This document shows positions 26,257 to 35,322 of a stretch of 64,000 nt of DNA, in pieces. Both the position numbers and the translations under genes were made by a program. The notes beneath the pieces were generated by a model. That model was not told the origin of the DNA. It was given only the letters and a program-made list of their open reading frames with translations, and did no database searches. The DNA is from Sva-07 sp963743825 (GTDB lineage: Bacteria > Actinomycetota > Acidimicrobiia > Acidimicrobiales > Ilumatobacteraceae), in contig CAVURC010000003.1 in the NCBI GenBank assembly GCA_963743825.1, forward strand, positions 124,001 through 188,000, given 5' to 3'. Numbering within the stretch: position 1 is the first letter of the stretch; the number at the start of each line of letters is the position of its first letter.

Positions 26257-29233
26257 TCAACCCCGAGCGGCTGCACCTTCTCCGACCTGGGGGGCTCCGG
26301 CGTCGGGGGCTCTCGGCGTCTCGGGGCGGCGATCATCGTGGCGGGGCTGCTCGCAGCGTCGTGCACCTCGAGTTCCGACGTCGCCGAAGTCGAGTCGAAC
26401 ACCGGCCCGGAGACGACAGCTGAGCCTGGCACCACGCCGGCGCCGACCACGGTCGATGGGTCGACACCGGTCACGGCGCCCGATCCGAACGGGCTGCCGT
26501 CGATTTCCGAACCCGACCCGGCGATCGTCATCGGCGAACTCGACAACGGCCTGCGGTATCTGATCCGTGACAACGACAATCCTGGTGCACGCGTCGACAT
26601 GCGACTGGTCGTCGACGCGGGATCCGCTCTCGAAGACGAGACGCAATCGGGCGGGGCGCACTTCCTCGAACACATGCTGTTCAACGGCACCGAGCAGTTC
26701 CCCGAGAACGAACTCATCGATGTGTTGCGGAGCTTCGGTGCGGCCTTCGGCGCCGACATCAACGCCTACACGACCTACGACGAGACCGTCTACGAACTCA
26801 CCATGCCGACCGCCGACGACGCCGTGGTCGAGACCGGGCTCGACGTGCTCGAGCAGTGGCTGTCGGCAGCGACCATCGAACAGGTGCAGGTCGAGGCCGA
26901 GCGCGGTGTGGTCCTCGACGAGTGGCGGGGTTCGGAGGCGAGTTCCGATGGCCGGATCTTCGACGGTCTCGAGGAGCTGTTCCTCACGGGGTCGCCGTAC
27001 GAGGGGCATGATCCGATCGGTGACGAAGCCGCCATCACCGGAATGAATGCCGAACCACTGCGCGCCTTCTACGACGACTGGTACCGGCCCGACAATGCCG
27101 CCGTGGTCGTCGTCGGCGACATCGACCCCGAAGAAATCGAACAAGGGCTCGCCGATCGCTTCGGACCGCTCGTTGCTCGCGGCACGTCACCCGAACGCCC
27201 GGAGCTCCTGGTCGAACCCTCGACCGAACCGCAGGTCGTCGTGGTGTCCGACCCCGACGTCGCCGAGGGTTTCGCTCAGGTCACGCTGCCCACCACTCCC
27301 GTCGACGACGTGTCGCCCGAGGCGACGCTGCAGGCCTCGATTCTCGACGCGATGGCCTTCGACATCGTCGCCACGAGGCTCGGCAACGACGCCCTGCGCG
27401 GTGAGGCGCCGTTCGACGATGCCCGGGTCGATTCCAGCGGGTTCGTCCGCGGACTCGAGGCCCCGGAGATCGTGGTGTCGGCCGACGGTGCCGCACTGGA
27501 GGCATCCACGCAGGCGGTGTTCGACGAGTACGAGCGAGTGCGGCGCTTCGGTTTCACCCAGGCCGAGGTCGATCGGGCCGTGTCGTCGATCCGAACGTCG
27601 GCCGACACGTTCTTCGACGGACGCGACTCACGCCAGGACGCCGACTTCGCCGACGAGTACGTCCGCCACGTCTTGACCGACGAGCCGATCCCGACCGCCG
27701 ACGCCAACTACGACATCGTCAATGCGATCCTCGATCGGGCGACGCCGGAGACCGTCGCCTACGGCTTCGTGAACCGGCTCGCCGACACGGGCGCCCACGT
27801 CATGGTGGTCGTGCCCGAGAGCGAAGCCGGTGCGCTGCCGGCTGAGGATGCCTGGCTGGCTCAGGCGTCGAGCATGTCCGATCGCGACGCTCGAACCGCG
27901 AGCCGACGACGCGGCGATCGACGGCGAACTCATGGTGGCGCCCGAGCCGATCGAGGAGCAGTCGGCCGACCAGCTCTCCGACGGTGGGTCGGTCTCGTTC
28001 GTCGCGCCGACCGTGCTCGAGTTCGACAATGGCGTGCGTGTGTCGCTCAACGTCACCGACATCGTCGATGGCCAGGTGGCGCTCGAGGCGCGCAGCCCGG
28101 GCGGGCTCGACGCGCTCGTCGACGCCGACATTCCTGCCGCCGATGCGGCCGGCACGGTCGTCGCGAGCAGCGGCGTTGCCACCTATGACGCTGTGGAACT
28201 CGACGCCTTTCTCGCCGACAAGGACGTGGGTCTCGAGTTCGGGATCGATGCGTTCACCGAAGGCATGTTCGGCTCGGCGGCCACGTCGGATCTCGAGGTG
28301 CTCTTCCAGCTCATCCATCTCTCCATGACGCAGCCTCGCGTCGATCCGGTCGCTCTCGACCAGTACCTCGACGACGAGCTCGCCTACGCCTCGGACCCGT
28401 CGATCGAGCCGGGCTACGCCGAGTACAAGGCACTCCTCGATGCCCGCTACGACGACCCCGCGTTCCTGCTCCCGACCGTCGAATCACTGAACTCGGTGAC
28501 CGCCGACGACATCGACCGGGTGTTCCGAGACCGTTTCGGTGATGCCTCCGACTTCTCGTTCTCGTTCAGCGGTGATTTCGATCCTGACGATGCCGTCGAC
28601 CTGGCTCGCCGCTATCTCGGAACCCTGCCGGCGACGGGCCGGACCGAATCGGTCGACTACGTCGAGCCGTCGCCTCCGCCCGGAGTGGTGGCCGAACAGA
28701 TCACCGCAGGCGAGGGAGAGCAGGCGAGCGTGTCGTTGCTGTACACCGCCGCGGCGAGCGCCGACCGAGCCGACGACGTGGCCGCACTCGTGGTGCAGGA
28801 GGTGATCACGAACCGGTTGACCGACACGATTCGCGAGGAACTGGGCGATTCGTACTCGCCGTTTGCCGTCGTCGATGTCGGTTCGGGTGCAGCGCCGTAT
28901 GCGCAGATCTACATCTCCAACACGACGGGCGCCGACCTGGTCGACGAGGTCGAGGCAGCGGTGATCGCCCAACTCGACGATCTCCGCGCCAACGGGCCGA
29001 CGGTCGACGAGTTGAACGCCGCGAACGAGACCGTCCTGCAGCAACTCGATCTGTTCAGCAACGAACAGATCAACGACGAAGTGCTCAACGTGCTCACCGA
29101 TCCGGTCGGCAACCCGTCGCTCGACGACTTCCTCGGTCAAGCGCAACTCGTCGATGGTCTCGACATCGTCGGGTACCTCCGCGCGTGGCTCCCCGCCGAC
29201 CAGTACATCGACATCCGCGTCCTCCCCCGCTGA
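26253..29233 (+). CDS. M16 zinc metallopeptidase lipoprotein, two frameshifts
   Basis: About 990 residues with two M16 repeats. The N-terminus reads as a lipoprotein signal with an Arg-rich start and lipobox LLAASC near residue 36. The inverted zinc motif HFLEH is in GGAHFLEHMLFNGTEQF, with the distal glutamate in EAERGVVLDEWRG. The second half, LFQLIHLSMTQPRVDP and YIDIRVLPR, has no HXXEH, as usual for the non-catalytic half. One extra base near 26327 (inside the signal peptide) and another near 27887 join three open frames. Start GTG 26253 overlaps the upstream stop. Likely a surface-anchored peptidase. Confidence 0.85.
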
Positions 29234-29276
29234 CCCCGCCCCCCAACCCCCGAAAACCCCCGAAAAACCCGAAAAA

Positions 29277-29313
29277 TGCGCTGGATCGTGCACCACGTGC
29301 ACGAATCAGCGCA
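29277..29313. terminator. Terminator between convergent genes
   Basis: Arms 29277-29293 and 29297-29313 pair over 17 positions with a single mismatch, loop CAC. Flanking CCGAAAAA and TTTCGG extend it and give A- and T-rich edges in both directions. It lies between stops at 29233 (plus) and 29337 (minus). Confidence 0.75.
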
Positions 29314-29336
29314 CATTTCGGGTGGGAGGGGTCGGG

Positions 29337-29849
29337 TCAGCGCATGTTGGAGGGGGTGACGGTGCGCTGGCTCACCTCGACCAGTTGGCCGGCGCGCACC
29401 TCGTAGCTCACCACGTGATCGACCGAGTGCTGGCCACTGCGAGCCTTGCCCGTGACCACGTCGAGTTCGGTGCCGTCGACGAGCGGCACGAGGGCGATCG
29501 CCCGGAAGCCGTCGTCGGTGCCCGGCGACGACCGCTTGTCCTCGCGCAGGAGCAGGCCGGAGTCCCAGACCCACACGTCGTCGACGCTGACGAAGCGACA
29601 GCGGTGACTCGTCCTCGACTTCGAAACCATCCCACCCGGACACACGATGACGCTGCCCTGCACCCACGGGAGGACGCCCAGGCCGTCGCGGCCGAAGCCC
29701 GATTCGAAGCCCGCCGCGATGATCGCGTCGTGGTCGCCGTTGTCGATCGCCCGTTCGATCTGTACCTGGCGCACGACCTCGGCGAGGTTGTGGAGGTCGT
29801 CGTCGGACATCGCCCGCACCGAGTTCGCAACGGTCTCCGGCTCGCTCAT
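29337..29849 (-). CDS. Conserved-looking hypothetical protein
   Basis: 170 residues, no signal peptide or membrane segment. An N-terminal helical part (SDDDLHNLAEVVRQVQIERAI) precedes a beta-rich region with VLPWVQGSVIVCPGGMV, CRFVSVDDVWVWDS and FRAIALVPLVDGTELDVVTG. It looks like a small cytoplasmic protein of mixed fold that I do not recognise. ATG 29849 is chosen because upstream codons are unlike protein. It faces the alcohol dehydrogenase gene across 55 bp. Confidence 0.75.
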   Translation of the reverse strand: MSEPETVANSVRAMSDDDLHNLAEVVRQVQIERAIDNGDHDAIIAAGFESGFGRDGLGVLPWVQGSVIVCPGGMVSKSRTSHRCRFVSVDDVWVWDSGLLLREDKRSSPGTDDGFRAIALVPLVDGTELDVVTGKARSGQHSVDHVVSYEVRAGQLVEVSQRTVTPSNMR

Positions 29850-29904
29850 CGCGCCAGTGTGTCCGATGCCGTCGCCGATCGACACCTGACCTATCGTTCG
29901 CTTC

Positions 29905-31033
29905 ATGCAGACCAGAGCAGCAGTACTCAGGGAAATCGGCCAGGAATGGAGCGTCGAGGACATCGAGCTCGATCCGCCAAAGTCCGGCGAAGTGCTCGTC
30001 CACATCAAGGCCTCGGGCATGTGCCACTCCGACGAGCACCTCGTGACCGGCGATCTCGCGGGCGCCACGTCCCCGATGCCGTTGATCGGTGGCCACGAGG
30101 GCGCGGGCATCGTCATGGAAGTCGGCCCGAACGTCATCGGCCTCGAACCCGGCGACCACGTCGTGTTCGGATTCATGCCCGCGTGCGGCCGTTGCCCGAG
30201 CTGCGCTTCGGGTCACTCGAACCTGTGCGACGTCGGCGGTGCCGCCTTCCCCACCGGCCGCCAGATCAGCGACGGCACCGCACGCCACCACACTGCCGCC
30301 GGTGAGGATCTCGGCCTGATGTGTCTGCTCGGAACGTTCGCCAACCACACGGTGGTGCACGAGTCGAGTTGCGTGAAGATCGACAAGGACATTCCGCTCG
30401 ACCGAGCGTGTCTGCTCGGTTGTGGCGTGGTCACGGGCTGGGGCTCGGCGGTCTATGCCGCCGAGGTCGGCCCCGGTGACTTCGTCGCCGTCGTCGGCGC
30501 CGGCGGGATCGGTGCCAACGCCGTGCAGGGCGCCAAGCTCGCCGGTGCTCGCGTGATTGCGGCGATCGATCCGGTCGAGTTCAAGCGTGAGACTGCGATG
30601 CAGCTCGGCGCCACGCACACGTACGCCTCCATCACCGAGGCGATGGAAGCGCTGGGCGATTCCACCTGGGGCCGCGGATTCGACAAGGTCATCATGACGA
30701 TGGGCGTCGGCGACGGCGATGCACTCGGCGAGGCGTTCCACCTCGGTGGCAAGCGCTCGAAGATCGTCGTCACGAACATCCATCCCACGGTCGAGGGGTC
30801 GATTGCCGTGCCCGGTGCGCTTCCTCACGCTGTTCGAGAAGCAGCTCATCGGCTCGCTGTTCGGGTCGGCCAACATCCGCAAGGACATCCCGCAACTGCT
30901 CGAGCTCTACACGCAGGGCCAGCTCGACCTCGACACCCTCGTCACCAACACCTACACGCTCGACGAGATCAACCAGGGCTTCGAGGACATGCGCAACGGC
31001 AAGAACATCCGCGGCGTCCTCATCTACGACTGA
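29905..31033 (+). CDS. NDMA-dependent-type zinc alcohol dehydrogenase, frameshifted
   Basis: About 376 residues of the zinc MDR family. Catalytic zinc ligands are in GMCHSDEH and GGHEGAG, structural zinc cysteines in CGRCPSCASGHSNLC, and the coenzyme motif is VVGAGGIGANAVQGA near 193. The sequence resembles the nicotinoprotein NDMA-dependent group (TIGR03989-like, from memory), whose tightly bound NAD is thought to be re-oxidised through mycofactocin. That fits mftABC 10 kb away. An extra G near 30820 moves the last 70 residues (FLTLFEKQLIGSLFGSANIR) to another frame. A hairpin follows the stop by 1 bp. Confidence 0.88.
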
Positions 31034-31034
31034 A

Positions 31035-31064
31035 CTTGCATCAGGGTCTGACCCCTTCTGCAAG
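31035..31064. terminator. T-CTG-A apex hairpin after the alcohol dehydrogenase
   Basis: Outer stem CTTGCA/TGCAAG and apical GGGT-CTG-ACCC with an internal loop. It shares its apex with 6182-6210 and 33199-33223 but has a different lower stem. Confidence 0.65.
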
Positions 31065-31068
31065 TCGG

Positions 31069-31257
31069 CGTCGAGGTCGCGCCGTTGTGGCGTGACGATG
31101 CCGAACGGGTGGCCGATGTGGAGGGTGGTGGCCGCACTTGTCGATCGCCGATCGCGGCTGTCTCGCCACGGCCGAACGCCTCGACGGGACGGTGTACGCC
31201 ACCGACGACGAGTGGGCGTCGCTCGATTCGAGTGTTCGGGTCGAGCTGATCCGTTGA
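31069..31257 (+). pseudogene. C-terminal remnant of a PIN-domain (VapC-like) toxin
   Basis: A stretch beginning VEVAPLWRDDAERVADV and, in a second frame, SIADRGCLATAERLDGTVYA then TDDEWASLDSSVRVELIR before a stop. The LSxADRxCLA...TADxxWA...VELIR pattern is the end of PIN-domain toxin ribonucleases. The N-terminal half with the first catalytic aspartate and any antitoxin gene are missing, and the remnant begins directly beside a hairpin element. It is therefore dead as a toxin. Confidence 0.6.
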
Positions 31258-31290
31258 GAATTGTCGGCTCTGGCTAGGTTCGAGGTCGAC

Positions 31291-32252
31291 GTGAATGCCC
31301 TGACGGAAACCTCCAGCGCCCCGACCCGCGCCCGCGCAGCTCGTGGAGGCGATCGGGTCGACGGTCGTCGGTCGGCGCCGGGAGATCGAGCTTGTTGTTG
31401 CCGCACTCGTGGCCGATCGCCACATCGTCATCGAGGGGCCACCGGGCACCGGAAAGTCGACCCTGTTGCGATCGGTCGCCCACGAGCTCGGTGTCGGCTT
31501 CGAGTTCGTCGAGGGCAACGCCGAACTCACACCCTCACGCCTGGTCGGGCACTTCGACCCGGCCCGCGTGCTCGCCGAGGGCTACGACGCCGATGTGTTC
31601 GTCGACGGCCCGTTGGCGTCTGCCCTGCCGCGAGGGCTCGTTGCTCTACGTGGAGGAGATCAATCGCGTGCCGGAGGAGACGCTCAACGTGCTCATCACC
31701 GTGATGAGCGAGGGCGAACTGCACGTTCCCCGCCTCGGTCGACTCGCTGCCGCTCCCGGCTTCCGGCTGGTCGCCGCGATGAATCCGTTCGACGCGATCG
31801 GTACCGCCCGCATCTCCGGAGCGGTGTACGACCGAGTGTGTCGTCTCGCCGTCGACTACCAGACCGCCACCGATGAGCGCCAGATCACCGAGCGCGCCGC
31901 CGGCGTCGCCGACCTCGATCCGGAGTGGGTCGCCAAGGTGGTCGAGCTCGTCCGTCGCACGCGTTCCCACGCCGATCTGCGCGTGGGCTCGTCGGTCCGC
32001 GGAGCCATCGACATGTGCGCCGTCGCGTCATCGCTCGCCGCTGTGCGGGATTCGTCGGTCGCCGCGGGTGACGTGTCGCTCGATGCGGCGCTCGTTGCTC
32101 TCTCGGGCCGGATTCGTCTCCGCGAGGGCACGACCCGATCGACGGAGGACATCGTTCGTGAACTGTGGCTCGACGTGTTCGGTCGCAAGGACGACGACGG
32201 GTCGAGCTCGGGAAAAGTGGACGCCCCGAACGGGGCGACGACGGCCAACTGA
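31291..32252 (+). CDS. MoxR-family AAA+ ATPase, two frameshifts
   Basis: About 319 residues. Walker A EGPPGTGKSTLLRSVAHEL and the GNAELTPSRLVGHFDP segment are followed, after a shift near 31636, by LLYVEEINRVPEETLNVLIT (Walker B), GFRLVAAMNPFDAIGTARIS (sensor 1) and the VGSSVRGAIDM sensor 2 region. Another extra base near 31337 separates the N-terminus (GTG 31291). The family works as chaperone-like ATPases with VWA proteins, often inserting metals or cofactors; magnesium-chelatase-like roles are known. The VWA partner gene overlaps the 3' end. Confidence 0.88.
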
Positions 32253-33190
32253 ACGCCCCGCCCCCGGCCAAGGAGGGCGACGAGGCCGACGACGAGGTCA
32301 CCAAGGCGCGCCGCAGGACCACGTCGCGCCGCTCGCTCGAGCAGCAACCGCGTTTCGACGAGATCTCGCCCGAGGTCGGCGAACTCGACGATGACGCGGT
32401 CGAGTCCGCACTGGAGGAGAACCCCGACGACACGCTCGCACTGCTCGCCGACCTGACCGGGGCCACCGATCCGAAGCTGCGTGAGCTGGCGCGACGCCTC
32501 GCCGGGCGACTCTTCCTCGACCTGTCACGACGGGGGCCCGCAGTTCCTCGCGGCGTCGGACAGCTCCGGACCCAGCGGTACCGACCTGATGGCGGTGATC
32601 TCGATGTCGACGCGAGCCTCGACGCGCTCGTCTCCGCACGCGCCGAGCGCAGTGCCGTCGACCCCGACGACCTGCGGGTCCGTGCGTGGTCGACTCCTGA
32701 TACGGCGATCTGCCTGTTGGTTGATCGCAGCGGATCGATGACGGGACGTCCGCTCGCCACCGCCGCGGTCAGCGCCGCCGCGGTTGCCTGGCGAAGTCCC
32801 GGGGACTACTCGGTGCTCTCGTTCGGCAAGGACGTCATTGCCGCCAAGTCGCAGGATGTTCCCAAGTCGAATGAGCGGGTCATCGATTCGGTCCTCGCGC
32901 TTCGTGGCTTCGGTACCACCGACGTGGCCGGGGCACTGATCGCGGCCGCCGATCAGCTGTCTCGCTCACGGGCGGGCCGCAAGATCACCGTGCTGCTGTC
33001 CGACTGTCGCGCCACTGCGCCCGGCGACGTGGTGGGCGCTGCGCGGAGGCTCGACGAGTTGGTGATCGTGGCTCCTGAATCCGATGCGGCCGAGGCGCGG
33101 GAACTCGCCGAACAGGTGGGTGCCCGGTTCACCACCGTGTCGGGGCCGTCCGATGCGGCGGCAGCCCTTGCCCGAGTCCTCGACACGTGA
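32165..33190 (+). CDS. VWA-domain protein, MoxR partner
   Basis: 341 residues. The first 140 are charged and partly helical (DEADDEVTKARRRTTSRRSL, ELDDDAVESALEENPDDTLA). The von Willebrand A domain starts at ICLLVDRSGSMTGRPLATA with the metal site D-x-S-x-S, the conserved threonine in GFGTTDVAGAL and VLLSDCRATAPGD. It pairs with the MoxR ATPase, as in BchD/CoxE-like systems. GTG 32165 overlaps moxR by 88 bp and is the only in-frame start I found, so the true start is uncertain. A hairpin lies 9 bp after the stop. Confidence 0.85.
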   Translation: MARRVRSQGRRRVELGKSGRPERGDDGQLNAPPPAKEGDEADDEVTKARRRTTSRRSLEQQPRFDEISPEVGELDDDAVESALEENPDDTLALLADLTGATDPKLRELARRLAGRLFLDLSRRGPAVPRGVGQLRTQRYRPDGGDLDVDASLDALVSARAERSAVDPDDLRVRAWSTPDTAICLLVDRSGSMTGRPLATAAVSAAAVAWRSPGDYSVLSFGKDVIAAKSQDVPKSNERVIDSVLALRGFGTTDVAGALIAAADQLSRSRAGRKITVLLSDCRATAPGDVVGAARRLDELVIVAPESDAAEARELAEQVGARFTTVSGPSDAAAALARVLDT

Positions 33191-33198
33191 ACGATCGT

Positions 33199-33223
33199 GC
33201 AGTAGGGGTCTGACCCCTGTTGC
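33199..33223. terminator. T-CTG-A apex hairpin between convergent genes
   Basis: Eleven-pair stem with two G-U wobbles around loop CTG (arms 33199-33209, 33213-33223), apex GGGT-CTG-ACCC. It lies between the VWA stop and the LCP stop. Confidence 0.7.
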
Positions 33224-33227
33224 AGGG

Positions 33228-34527
33228 TCAGCAGGTGATGTTCTTGTCGGGGACGATGCCGAAGACGTTCTCGTCGGCGATCACCGGCGGCAGGGTCGTG
33301 GCGGTCGGCGGCGCCGTTTCTCCGGGCGCGCTGGTGATCGTCGACGACGTCGACTCCGGTACGTCCGGAGGCGTCGGCGCGGTGGTGTCGAAGACCTGAT
33401 CGGGGATCTCGGCGAGCGTCGTTTCGCCACGGAAGACCGACAGGATCGCCTGCATGTTGTCGCCGTCGATTGCGGGGACCAGCACGGCATTGCCCTGGAT
33501 CGTTCGCCGGCGTCGCTTCGATCTGATAGGTCGTGATCGCGGTCGGATCGACGCCGCTCAGGACGCCGGCGAACTCGAGCATCTTGCGGGGCGTGAGTTC
33601 CTCGTCGGTGACGATGTACTCCGACACCGTCTGGATGAGCCCGCCTGCCACGTCGGGGTTGTATGCACCCTTGGAGAGCAGGCGCGACACGGTGCGCTTC
33701 AAGAAGTCCTGCTGGCGTGAGATGCGGCCGAGGTCGGACGTCGGGTCCTTCTTCCACTCACCGTTGGCATCGAGGTACTCGAGCTTGCGTGAGCGCACGT
33801 AGGCCAGGGCATGGTCGCCGGTGAAGGTGTAGCAGCCGGCCTCGGGCACATCGAGCCCCGTGTTCGGGTCGCGCACCGGGTAGGGAAGCGGCACGGCGAC
33901 CCCGTCGACGGCGTTGACGAGCTCCTGGAATGCGCAGAAATCGACCTGGACGAAGTGGTCGGTGCCGATCCCGAAGTTCTGGTAGATCGTGTCGATCAGC
34001 TTCTGCGGGTTGTCACGTTCGTAGGCCTCGTTGATCCGGCCCTTGCGCGACGATCCGGCGATGTCGACGAACAGGTCGCGGGGGAACGACAACACCGCAA
34101 CCTGTGACGTGGCGGGATTGACTCGCCACATCATGATCGTGTCGCTGCGTTCGCCGAAACTGGTGCGATCGCCGAACGCAGGCGCATACGGGGAGTCGGG
34201 GTCGACGCAGGCGTTGTTGTCGGCGCCCGTGATCAGGAAGTTCTTGGCCTCGGGCTCCGCCGCCGGGAACGTCGCTGGTGGGGCCGATTCCGCAGCGCCG
34301 ACCTCTGCGGTTCCGGTGACGAGGGCCGGCACGGTGGTGCCCTGTGCGGGGTCGATGATGGTCGGTGCGATGTTGCGGTCCTCGATCACTCGCTGGCCGG
34401 CGTAGAGGCCGCCGGCCGCGCCGAACGATCCGAGTGCGAGAGCGAAGACGGCAGCGATCGTGAGGCGTTGCGGCCACGTTCGCTTGGCCCGCGGCGTGGG
34501 CGGGGTTGCTGCTTGCTGATCCGACAT
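33228..34527 (-). CDS. LytR-CpsA-Psr (LCP) family cell-wall glycopolymer transferase, frameshifted
   Basis: About 433 residues: a short cytoplasmic N-terminus, one membrane helix (LTIAAVFALALGSFGAAGGL), then the extracellular LCP domain with NFLITGADN, the arginine and aspartate cluster FGERSDTIMMWRV, SFPRDLFVDI, and AYVRSRKLEYLDANGEW. LCP enzymes attach teichoic-acid-like or arabinogalactan polymers to peptidoglycan. After an extra base near 33497 the frame continues AVLVPAIDGDNMQAILSVFR and a Thr/Pro-rich tail ending NITC. It lies downstream of the L,D-transpeptidase on the same strand, a wall-assembly pair. Confidence 0.88.
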
Positions 34528-34574
34528 GACGGGTGGACGTTATCCGCCGCACCCGCACCCGGGAGGTCGGCCGC

Positions 34575-35276
34575 TCAGGGCGTGACGACGACGACGGTGC
34601 CGATGTCGGCCCAGTTCCACATCCAGATCGCATCGTCGACTGCCTGGCGCACGCAGCCACCGGAGAGCGCCTGGCCGAGCTGCGCGATCGACTGAACGGG
34701 GCTCCCGTACTGGTACGGGATGTCGTGGAAGCCGATGTTGCCGCCGTTGCCACCCGTGGCGAAGCGCACCATGTATTCCCACGTGATCGACGGGTTGTTG
34801 ATGGCGAAGGTGTACCGAGAACGCGACCACACTCGGTACACGCCGGGGCTCGGGTGGAGGGGGTCCTGTCGGCCGGACACCCGATGGGACTTGATGACGA
34901 CTTCGTTGTCGTCGATCGCCCACACGGTTTGCTGCGACTTCGAGTAGACGACCCGTCGCCCGGAGCCGGAGTTGGCGGGCAGCAGGAACGGATCCGACGC
35001 AGCCGCCACCGTCGGCGGCGGCGTGATCTGGATCTGCTCGCCGCGAAGCGGGGTCGGGCCACCGGCCACCGCCGGGCCGAGCGGCGCGGGTGAGCGTTGT
35101 TCTGGTTGTGCGGGCGCGAGCGTGGTCGAGGTGTCCGACGGTGGCGCAGTCGTGACGGCGACGGTGGGGGACGGGTCGGTCGCGGGGTCCTGTGCGAACG
35201 CAGGCGCGCAGAACATGAGCATGCATGCACACACCGCTGCCGACCATCCCAACTTCGCTGGCACGGCTCGCGACAC
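34575..35276 (-). CDS. L,D-transpeptidase (YkuD fold), secreted
   Basis: About 233 residues. A signal peptide (LGWSAAVCACMLMFCAPAFA) precedes a Thr/Pro-rich linker. The catalytic domain begins VVYSKSQQTVWAIDDNEVV and has the histidine in NIGFHDIPYQYG and the nucleophile motif SGGCVRQAVDDA, i.e. the S-x-GC-[VI]-R signature. These enzymes form 3-3 peptidoglycan cross-links. GTG 35276 is chosen because it sits 47 bp after valS and just before the signal peptide; GTG 35264 is an alternative and ATG 35366 would overlap valS. Confidence 0.87.
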   Translation of the reverse strand: MSRAVPAKLGWSAAVCACMLMFCAPAFAQDPATDPSPTVAVTTAPPSDTSTTLAPAQPEQRSPAPLGPAVAGGPTPLRGEQIQITPPPTVAAASDPFLLPANSGSGRRVVYSKSQQTVWAIDDNEVVIKSHRVSGRQDPLHPSPGVYRVWSRSRYTFAINNPSITWEYMVRFATGGNGGNIGFHDIPYQYGSPVQSIAQLGQALSGGCVRQAVDDAIWMWNWADIGTVVVVTP

Positions 35277-35322
35277 TAGCCAAGCGGAGCGGCGACGCAG
35301 GTCACGCCATCCAGATCGGACC

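Noticed and set aside
26253..29233. Two separate peptidase genes
   Set aside because: The second M16 half lacks HXXEH and a start, and joins the first by removing one base, so one two-domain protein is simpler.
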